A stretch of DNA of 8,354 bases from Candidatus Aenigmatarchaeota archaeon (GTDB lineage: Archaea; Aenigmatarchaeota; Aenigmatarchaeia; GW2011-AR5; WALA01), in NCBI GenBank assembly GCA_015522745.1, contig WALQ01000070.1, positions 1-8,354 on the forward strand, in the 5' to 3' direction. This document shows positions 1 through 5,631 of this stretch, one piece after another. Made by a program: the position numbers and the translations under genes. The notes below the pieces were generated by a model. That model was not told the origin of the DNA. It was given only the letters and a program-made list of their open reading frames with translations, and searched no databases. Numbering within the stretch: the first letter of the stretch is position 1; each line of letters opens with the position of its first letter.

Positions 1-888
1 AACCTGACTTTTATACCAGAGGAGCTCACAACAGAGACATTTCTAAGTTTTTATAATTCAAAATATGAGAAGATGAAAAAAATATTCATAGAGCGCATTG
101 GAAATGAATTCGTCTCTATAAACAAAATTAACAATAAGCGTGAGCGCGTCGCAGTGCTTGGTATGGTTAAAAACGTGAAAGAAAAGGATGGAAAAAGTGT
201 GATTGAAATAGAAGACATAACTGGAAGTGTGGGTGTTATATACAAAGGTACAGTTGAACTTGATGATATGATAGCCGTGCGCGGTGTTGCTGCTGGAAAG
301 GTCATATACGCCGATGAGGTCGTTTATCCCGACGTTCCACTACGCTCGCCGGCAACAGGCGAGGGGCGCGTGCTGCTCCTCTCGGACTTGGAGCTCAATG
401 AAGCTCCCCAATCCAAAATAGATGAGTTGAATGAAGTTCTTATGGGAAATTACGATTATGGCATAATTGTTGGAAATATAGGAGATAAAGAAAAACTCAA
501 AACCATGCTTCCAAGCGATAAAAAATTTTTCATAGTTCCTGGGGCCAAAGATGTAAAAACATATCCATCATTGCCGCTGAAGATAAACTTTGGTGTGCCG
601 CTCTCCAACCCGAGCATGATAAACATAAACGGCGTGAACATACTCATGGTCACGAATTTCAACATGAACATGCTCAAGAAGAGGTATCTCGGAAAGAGCT
701 CACTCATACTCAACGAGGACTTTCTCGTACTTGATGTCATTCCGGATATAATCGTGTCCAATGGGCAGACAAACGTTAAAAATTATAAGTCAATAACCAT
801 AATCAACTGTGGCTCTATGCTCGATGTTGAACGCCCGGTGATTGTGGACTTAAAGACACGTGAATGGAATGAATTGAAGGAGATGTAA
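1..888 (+). CDS. DP1-like DNA polymerase B subunit, inactivated phosphodiesterase domain (5' partial)
   Basis: The reading frame is open to base 1, so the first ATG in the window (73) is probably internal. The 24 codons before it (..FLSFYNSKYEKMKKIF..) resemble the segment before the OB fold in archaeal DP1. The 295 visible residues run in DP1 order: an OB fold (bases about 148-345, with VAVLGMVKNV and IEIEDITGSV), then a calcineurin-like phosphodiesterase fold. In active DP1 that fold carries SDxHxG, GDxxD, GNHD, AHGR and MGHVH. Here the matching sites read SDLELN (382-399), GNIGD (472-486), PGAKD (538-552), LMVTN (643-657) and VSNGQT (754-771). Nearly all metal-binding His/Asp/Asn are gone, so I infer no nuclease activity. 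The frame is otherwise intact and well conserved, which argues against a pseudogene. Eukaryotic polymerase B subunits lost the same site. The stop lies 2 bases before polB, so the two are probably co-transcribed and partners. The N-terminal part lies outside the window. Confidence 0.85.
   Translation, partial: NLTFIPEELTTETFLSFYNSKYEKMKKIFIERIGNEFVSINKINNKRERVAVLGMVKNVKEKDGKSVIEIEDITGSVGVIYKGTVELDDMIAVRGVAAGKVIYADEVVYPDVPLRSPATGEGRVLLLSDLELNEAPQSKIDELNEVLMGNYDYGIIVGNIGDKEKLKTMLPSDKKFFIVPGAKDVKTYPSLPLKINFGVPLSNPSMININGVNILMVTNFNMNMLKKRYLGKSSLILNEDFLVLDVIPDIIVSNGQTNVKNYKSITIINCGSMLDVERPVIVDLKTREWNELKEM
877..882 (+). promoter_or_regulatory. Ribosome binding site for polB
   Basis: AAGGAG ends 8 bases before the ATG at 891 and lies inside the last codons of the DP1-like gene. 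It supports the 891 start and translation of polB from a shared mRNA. Confidence 0.6.
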
Positions 889-890
889 AA

Positions 891-3635
891 ATGCGTGTGC
901 AAGTGCTTGATGTTGATTACATAATGAATAACAACAGACCAATCGTGAGGATATTCGGAAAGAAAAAAGATGGCGGCAGCGTCTGCCTCTTTTATAGTGA
1001 TTTTTATCCTTATTTTTACACGAAAGGAGATGTTGAAAAAATAAAGGCCATTTTAAAAGAGTACTCATCTGAAGTGCGCTCTATAGAGAGTGTTAAGGCA
1101 TTCCCATCCATGGGATTCCAGCCCGAACCGTCGGAATTCTTCAAAATCATGATAACCACACCTTCGAAGACGCCTGAGCTCCGCGAGAAGCTCGAGTCGT
1201 TCGGCATAAAGTGCTTCGAGGCGGACATACTCTTCAAGTACAGGTTCCTCATCGACTTTGACATTTACGGCATGGATTGGATAGACGTGGACGCAAAGCA
1301 GGTGCAGAGCTCAATATCAAAAGTTCCAACATATGAAATAAAGAGCATAAAAAAAATAAACGTTCAAGAGAACGCGCCACTCAAGTACTTGTCATTTGAC
1401 ATAGAATCATTCATGAAGAATGAAAAAATAGACGATTATGTGAATAACGAAATTATTTTAATATCAATCAATTTCTCTCCGGAGTATCGAGGCAAAAAAT
1501 CGCTTGTTCTATCCGCACGCCCGATTGGCGGCCGAGACACGATTGGCCTCAACGATGAGAAAGAGATGCTTGAAAAGTTCCTCGACATCATAAACGACTA
1601 CGACCCCGACATAATCACAGGTTACAACATCGAGAACTTCGACCTTCCGTTCGTTATCGGGAGGATGAAGCACTTCGGCGTGGCTCCTTACCTTGGGCGC
1701 ACGATAGACAAGCAAGCGTACGCGAGGAAGTTTGCGGCGTCTACAAACGTTACAATAGTGGGTCGTGTTATTGTGGATCCTTATGTAATAATCAAACGAG
1801 ACCCATATATGAAGTTTATACGCTACGACCTCAGCACGGTTGCGGAAGGTCTTATAGGGGACAAGAAAATGGACGTCGCGCACAGCGAGATAAACGATCT
1901 TTGGAATGGGACACCTCAGCAGCGCTCAAAACTTGCTGAGTACTGTCGAAAGGACTCTGAGCTCGCACTGCGCATAGTTCTCGAGAAGAAGTTACTCGAC
2001 AAATTTTTTGAGCTCTCAAAACTCTCTGGGGTGCTCTTGCAGGATTCTATGGCTGGCCAGACACTTCGCATAGAGACGAAAATCATGCACGAATTCAAGA
2101 AGCGGAATTTCATAATGATGCCGAAACCAAAGGACGTTGAAGCACGCAGGCGAGAAAATGAGAAGAAAGAAAAAGAGCTCAAAGGAGCGACAGTTCTTGA
2201 GCCCGTCACAGGGTTGCATGCAGAAACGTGTACAGTTGTCCTTGATTTCAAATCTCTGTATCCATCGCTTATAAGAACGTTCAATATATGCCCCACCACA
2301 CTCATACTCGATAAGAAATATGAAAAGTTTTCGCATCATATCTCACCCGTAGGCTCGAAATTCGTTGACATAGAAGTGCGTAATGGGGTCATTCCTCATA
2401 TACTTGGTGAGCTCCTTGAGACAAGATTTGCCATAAAGCGTGCGATGAAGAAGGAAAAGAACAAAAATAAACACGATCTTCTAAACGCCAAACAACTTGC
2501 CATAAAAATAATGGCCAACTCGTTCTATGGCTACATGGGATATGTGCGCTCGCGACTTTACAAAATAGATATAGCGAATTCCATAACATCGTACGGCCGT
2601 GAGAACATTCAAAAGACGAAAAAAATTGTGGAGAGCAAATTTGGGGTTAAAGTTATATACGGTGATACAGATTCTGTCTTCATAGAGACGAAGACAAACA
2701 ACGTGGATGAGGCGGCTAAGATTGCAAAAGAGATGGCAAAGTACGTTTCCGATCAACTCCCAGGATACCTTGTCCTCGACTTTGACAAACTCTATCGGAC
2801 GTTTCTCATACTCACGAAAAAGCGTTATGCTGGATGGAAGTTCGACGAGACGCCAGACGGCGGTTGGAAGGACAAAATAGACATGAAAGGCATAGAAACC
2901 GTCCGTCGGGATTGGTGTTCATTGGTTACATCTGTAATGAACGAGATACTCGAAATCATACTCAAAAAAGGTGACGTTAAGAAATCGATAGACATAGTCC
3001 GTAAGACTATTGACGAATTAAAAGCGGGCAAAGTTAACGTCGACGATTTAACCATAGTTAAAGGAATCACAAAGTCTCCGGAACGTTATGATGGTATGCT
3101 CCCCCACATAGAGCTCGCGAAGAAGATGGCGCGTCGGAATCCAACAGAAGCTCCTAGAATGGGCGATCGCATAGGTTTTGTAATAGTCAAGGGAAACCAG
3201 ATGCTCTCAAAACGTGCGGAAGACCCAAAGTACATCAAAAGTCATCACACGCCAATAGATTCAGACTACTATATTAATAACCAGCTTCTCCCACCAATAG
3301 AACGCATCTTTGAATCAATGGGTATAAGCCGTGAGGAGCTCCTTGGGCACGGGCGTCAAGTGAATATGTTTGACATAATAAACAAGAAAAAGAGGAAGCT
3401 CAATCATACGATAAACGTCGAATTCAACAATGGTGGCAAGAGTGAAAAAAAAGACGATGATAAAGGTGAAGAGCAAAAACTTGACGGGTGGGAAGAGTTT
3501 GTTTGCTCTCAATGTGGTAAGTCTTTCAGGCGTATGCCACTATCTGGGCGTTGTGATGTTTGTGGTGGTGAAGTAGTTATAGCGTCGCATGGAAGCGCGG
3601 GCAAGGTAACGCACCAGAACGTGAATGCAGATTAA
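891..3635 (+). CDS. polB: Family-B DNA polymerase with C-terminal zinc-ribbon extension
   Basis: A 914-residue replicative-type DNA polymerase with 3'-5' proofreading. The N-terminal domain starts VLDVDYI, as in archaeal PolB. Exonuclease motifs are intact: Exo I FDIES (D170, E172), Exo II GYNIENFD (N246, D251), Exo III YCRKD (Y351, D355). Polymerase motifs are intact: A DFKSLYPS (D452), B KIMANSFYG (K539, N543, Y546, G547), C YGDTDS (D592, D594), and KKRY (643-646). A weak PIP-box-like RQVNMFDII (822-830) lies where many archaeal PolBs end with their PCNA-binding peptide. The protein continues for about 80 residues: a charged linker (about 837-868), then a zinc ribbon with C872, C875, C888 and C891. 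Most archaeal PolBs are about 770-850 residues, so the tail is extra. It begins 2 bases after the DP1-like gene. I infer that the tail docks that subunit, as eukaryotic polymerase C-terminal domains do. Confidence 0.97.
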   Translation: MRVQVLDVDYIMNNNRPIVRIFGKKKDGGSVCLFYSDFYPYFYTKGDVEKIKAILKEYSSEVRSIESVKAFPSMGFQPEPSEFFKIMITTPSKTPELREKLESFGIKCFEADILFKYRFLIDFDIYGMDWIDVDAKQVQSSISKVPTYEIKSIKKINVQENAPLKYLSFDIESFMKNEKIDDYVNNEIILISINFSPEYRGKKSLVLSARPIGGRDTIGLNDEKEMLEKFLDIINDYDPDIITGYNIENFDLPFVIGRMKHFGVAPYLGRTIDKQAYARKFAASTNVTIVGRVIVDPYVIIKRDPYMKFIRYDLSTVAEGLIGDKKMDVAHSEINDLWNGTPQQRSKLAEYCRKDSELALRIVLEKKLLDKFFELSKLSGVLLQDSMAGQTLRIETKIMHEFKKRNFIMMPKPKDVEARRRENEKKEKELKGATVLEPVTGLHAETCTVVLDFKSLYPSLIRTFNICPTTLILDKKYEKFSHHISPVGSKFVDIEVRNGVIPHILGELLETRFAIKRAMKKEKNKNKHDLLNAKQLAIKIMANSFYGYMGYVRSRLYKIDIANSITSYGRENIQKTKKIVESKFGVKVIYGDTDSVFIETKTNNVDEAAKIAKEMAKYVSDQLPGYLVLDFDKLYRTFLILTKKRYAGWKFDETPDGGWKDKIDMKGIETVRRDWCSLVTSVMNEILEIILKKGDVKKSIDIVRKTIDELKAGKVNVDDLTIVKGITKSPERYDGMLPHIELAKKMARRNPTEAPRMGDRIGFVIVKGNQMLSKRAEDPKYIKSHHTPIDSDYYINNQLLPPIERIFESMGISREELLGHGRQVNMFDIINKKKRKLNHTINVEFNNGGKSEKKDDDKGEEQKLDGWEEFVCSQCGKSFRRMPLSGRCDVCGGEVVIASHGSAGKVTHQNVNAD
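3495..3632 (+). other. DP2-like C-terminal zinc ribbon of PolB
   Basis: Residues 869-914 of PolB hold C-X2-C-X12-C-X2-C with the core SFRRMPLSGRCDVCGGEVVI. The FRRxPLxGxCxxCGG pattern followed by a hydrophobic strand and a Gly-Ser turn is what I recall for the extreme C terminus of PolD large subunit DP2. The resemblance is from memory and was not computed. It is joined to the polymerase by a Lys/Asp/Glu-rich linker, as expected for a fused module. Confidence 0.7.
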
Positions 3636-3772
3636 ATGTTCACGTGCGCCAATTCTCAATATTCCACAGGAAGTAAGGGGGTGGTCTGTTCCACAGGAAG
3701 TAAGGGGGTAACGTGAACGTGATTTTGTACGTGAAATTCGTTAAATAACGTTGTGAAATTAGCGTGAACATT
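3635..3772. repeat. 138-bp spacer bounded by 10-bp inverted repeats
   Basis: AATGTTCACG (3635-3644, starting inside the polB stop codon) is the exact reverse complement of CGTGAACATT (3763-3772). The left arm can also pair with ACGTGAAC at 3711-3718 (GTTCACGT, 3638-3645), so two alternative folds exist. Other small palindromes nearby are CGTTAAATAACG (3739-3750) and ATTCATATGAAT (3788-3799, over the permease stop). GTGAA occurs at 3621, 3713, 3731, 3753 and 3764. No flanking target duplication is visible and there is no ORF. It separates convergent genes, so a role in ending transcription from both sides is possible. No clear T-tract is present on either strand. Confidence 0.6.
3662..3709. 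repeat. Two exact 21-bp direct repeats, period 27
   Basis: TTCCACAGGAAGTAAGGGGG plus a T occurs at 3662-3682 and again, identically, at 3689-3709, separated by GGTCTG. The repeats are G-rich on the plus strand and lie inside the inverted-repeat spacer after polB. The function is unknown. Two copies with a 6-base gap are too few and too close for a CRISPR array. Confidence 0.9.
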
Positions 3773-3789
3773 CATTTGGGTTTGAGCAT

Positions 3790-4896
3790 TCATATGAATT
3801 TGACCATGAAATAAATTAACGTAGGTATCACAATTACACCAAGAAGATTGCTTTGTTTCACATTCTTTTTAATGGCCATAATACCAAGTGAAGTTGATGT
3901 GAACAAAACAAGAAGCCCATAAATTCCACATATGACGAAAGTTACTGTGATTATAAATGCTATTACAACACGGGTTATCCACACGTATTTTATTCTAGTT
4001 ATATTTCTTGTCATAACTTTTGTCACGGCAAGTGTCAATAATGACCCAATTGCAACGGATAAAAATGTTAGTGCTATCATCACAACGGCATCCTGGAGCG
4101 TCCATATATTTATGTACTGGGCAACCCCCGTTCTGACTTTGTGAATGAGATATGCGGCAAGCATTGAAAAAATTACGTTTGATGTCGTAATTGCTCCTAA
4201 TGCGGTCAAAAAATCTCCTTTAAGCTTTGTTGCAACAAATGCTGCTTGGCTCGAACCTACACCTGGTATGAAACCAGTGATCATACCAAGAAAAGATCCT
4301 ATAATTCCAGATCTAATTTCTATGCGTGATGGAATGAATTCCACGTCTTCAGTTTGTGGTGGTATTTTTGAGTTTGCCAAGAGCAATCGACTAAGACCGA
4401 ACATGCCTGACAGCGCTGGAAGAAGAGCCTCGCGCGATGCGATGCCTATTATACCAGAAAACACAAAACAAAATGCTGCAAATTGAACGTTCTTCTCAGA
4501 CAACAGTGTGGTGGCAATGACTATGATAAGTATTACAGGTATGGAGAGCTCAATAAAATAATAAGTGTTCGCGATCAAGAACGATAGCGGAAATAAAAAA
4601 ATCATGAGCACACCAGATAGGAGGCTTCCGATTATAGTTCGACGCACAGCGTCGTAGGCATGACCTTTCATAAGAAGCATGTGGCCAGGAAGAATGGACA
4701 TCTCATTCCCGAGTTCAGGGGCGCCGAAAATTATAGATGGTATCATGTTTACTATGGAATTTATGACTGCAAGTGGCACAAGAAAATAAATATTCCCACT
4801 TTCGGCAATAAACGATATGAAATTCGGATGTATGCCTGGTAATAAGCCGGCTACTGCGCCGAGAAAACTTCCGTATAAGAATTCGACGACATTCAT
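3790..4896 (-). CDS. TctA/DUF112-family membrane permease, archaeal type
   Basis: A 368-residue, strongly hydrophobic integral membrane protein with roughly ten predicted helices. It has the internal duplication typical of TctA-type permeases: a glycine-rich GAVAGLLPGIHPN near the N terminus (13-25) and a second GMITGFIPGVGSSQAAF (204-220). A conserved-looking ILPGHMLLMKGHAYDAVRR loop spans 68-86. In bacteria TctA is the large permease of tripartite tricarboxylate transporters, with the small membrane protein TctB and a periplasmic binding protein TctC. Archaeal relatives are shorter than bacterial TctA (about 500 residues) and their substrate is unknown. No TctC is present here. The start ATG overlaps the stop of the upstream 82-residue gene (ATGA), which points to coupled translation. 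No strong ribosome site of its own is visible. The family call is firm; the transported compound is not known. Confidence 0.85.
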   Translation of the reverse strand: MNVVEFLYGSFLGAVAGLLPGIHPNFISFIAESGNIYFLVPLAVINSIVNMIPSIIFGAPELGNEMSILPGHMLLMKGHAYDAVRRTIIGSLLSGVLMIFLFPLSFLIANTYYFIELSIPVILIIVIATTLLSEKNVQFAAFCFVFSGIIGIASREALLPALSGMFGLSRLLLANSKIPPQTEDVEFIPSRIEIRSGIIGSFLGMITGFIPGVGSSQAAFVATKLKGDFLTALGAITTSNVIFSMLAAYLIHKVRTGVAQYINIWTLQDAVVMIALTFLSVAIGSLLTLAVTKVMTRNITRIKYVWITRVVIAFIITVTFVICGIYGLLVLFTSTSLGIMAIKKNVKQSNLLGVIVIPTLIYFMVKFI

Positions 4897-5141
4897 GCGG
4901 TCTTTCTCGATACGTATATTGAGAATACGCCCACAACAAGTTTAAACAGTAGATAGGCGTACGTGAATACGACGAACAGCGTAATTTTCATTCCATATTT
5001 TAGTGACACGTATACAAATGACTGGAATATGAGAAACGAGTAAACTGAATCGATTATAATTATTATGCCAAGTAGGAGTAAGAAAACTGATACCGCATTT
5101 ATGTGATTTTTACTATTACTTTTGCGTTTGGTCCTTCTCAT
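4893..5141 (-). CDS. Small two-helix membrane protein (82 aa), unrecognised
   Basis: I do not recognise a family. The first 13 residues are rich in Lys/Arg (RRTKRKSNSKNH). They are followed by a hydrophobic helix at about 17-39 (FLLLLGIIIIIDSVYSF), a short loop, and a second helix at about 53-77. The positive-inside rule places both termini in the cytoplasm. The start ATG lies 26 bases inside the end of nac. It is preceded on the minus strand by GAGGGAG, 4-5 bases upstream, which supports this start. No other ATG, GTG or TTG offers a later start that keeps the first helix. Its TGA stop overlaps the ATG of the TctA-like gene. The two-sided overlap suggests translation coupled to both neighbours. 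It could be a small accessory subunit of the permease, by analogy to TctB, though TctB is larger (about four helices). Confidence 0.75.
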   Translation of the reverse strand: MRRTKRKSNSKNHINAVSVFLLLLGIIIIIDSVYSFLIFQSFVYVSLKYGMKITLFVVFTYAYLLFKLVVGVFSIYVSRKTA

Positions 5142-5469
5142 AGCTCTCCCTCTTCAATTCTATGATGGCACGTGCTATGTCATTGTTGAGCTCTTTGAGC
5201 TTTTTCACGACGTCATCTTTCGGGTGTCCAGTCTTTTCCATGACGAGCTTCACATCTTCATCACGGACGCGTGGTTCAACAGATTCGTTACCGGTAATCT
5301 GATACGTGCGCTTTCCCATTATATCAGCGATCATGACTTCAGGGTTTGTGATTATTATGTTGTTTTCCTCAGTCTCTATAACGACCTTAGTGGCCTTTAC
5401 GGTCTCCGTTTGTATATTCATTCTCTTCATGAGCTTTTCCAATTTCTTCGGATCAACGTTTCCAAACAT
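5116..5469 (-). CDS. nac: Nascent polypeptide-associated complex protein (archaeal NAC)
   Basis: A 117-residue protein of the usual archaeal NAC length. Residues 1-13 (MFGNVDPKKLEKL) and a following MKRMNIQ match the family's N terminus. The NAC beta-barrel domain spans about 20-65 (VVIETEENNIIITNPEVMI, then YQITG). A UBA domain spans about 70-108 (VRDEDVKLVMEKTGHPKDDV, then LNNDIARAIIEL). Archaeal NAC forms a homodimer that binds ribosomes and nascent chains and may guide early folding and targeting. It is the first gene of a minus-strand operon with the 82-residue membrane protein and the TctA-like permease. A TATA-like TTTAAA about 25 bases upstream and the lack of a ribosome site suggest a leaderless message. 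Confidence 0.96.
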   Translation of the reverse strand: MFGNVDPKKLEKLMKRMNIQTETVKATKVVIETEENNIIITNPEVMIADIMGKRTYQITGNESVEPRVRDEDVKLVMEKTGHPKDDVVKKLKELNNDIARAIIELKRESYEKDQTQK

Positions 5470-5486
5470 AACATTAATTGTGTATA

Positions 5487-5500
5487 AACGTTTAAATTAT
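5487..5500 (-). promoter_or_regulatory. nac promoter (TATA box)
   Basis: On the minus strand, ATAATTTAAACG contains TTTAAA at 5491-5496, centred about 25 bases before the nac ATG (5469). That is archaeal TATA spacing for transcription starting at the start codon. A second AT-rich candidate, TTTATACA, lies nearer (about 5482-5489), at a spacing too short for a TATA box. Confidence 0.5.
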
Positions 5501-5513
5501 TTAGGCAACGATA

Positions 5514-5535
5514 GAATAAAAAAGAAAGGAAGAGG
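5514..5535 (-). terminator. T-rich terminator after secD
   Basis: On the minus strand this reads CTCTTCCTTTCTTTTTTATT, including a run of six T at 5523-5518. Archaeal transcription commonly ends at such pyrimidine/T-rich tracts without a hairpin. It lies about 100 bases after the secD stop and just before the nac promoter. The stretch between (about 5536-5588) has no ORF. Confidence 0.5.
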
Positions 5536-5588
5536 TTGTAGAGGGAACTTGTTTCTGTGACCACACCCCTTCCTTAGTATTTATGTAG

Positions 5589-5628
5589 ACTTTAAACTTT
5601 TTAAAGTTAACTTTTGGGAAACCCAAAA
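5589..5628. repeat. Two adjacent hairpins just after the secD stop
   Basis: ACTTTAA/TTAAAGT (5589-5595 and 5601-5607, 5-base loop) is followed by TTTTGGG/CCCAAAA (5612-5618 and 5622-5628, 3-base loop AAA). The second is a perfect 7-bp stem 3 bases beyond the secD stop codon on the minus strand. Both may protect the secFD mRNA end or help termination. Confidence 0.5.
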
Positions 5629-5631
5629 CGT

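Noticed and set aside
1..888. DP1-like gene as a pseudogene
   Set aside because: No frameshift or internal stop, framework strands are preserved, and it is tightly placed before polB with a ribosome site. Loss of catalytic residues alone matches functional eukaryotic B subunits.
1509..1883. 124-codon minus-strand frame inside polB
   Set aside because: Lies antisense to the PolB exonuclease domain, with no recognisable motif or start signal.
3662..3709. Possible CRISPR array from the two 21-bp repeats
   Set aside because: Only two units with a 6-base spacer; CRISPR spacers are about 30 bases or more, and no cas gene is present.
3635..3772. Insertion sequence or MITE with terminal inverted repeats
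   Set aside because: The left arm starts inside the polB stop codon, no target-site duplication is visible, and no transposase is near. Kept only as an inverted-repeat feature.
4145..4486. 113-codon plus-strand frame antisense to the permease
   Set aside because: A shadow of the transmembrane gene on the other strand, with no independent support.
5122..5487. 121-codon plus-strand frame antisense to nac
   Set aside because: Mirrors the nac coding sequence and has no ribosome site or known motif; nac itself is a clear family member.
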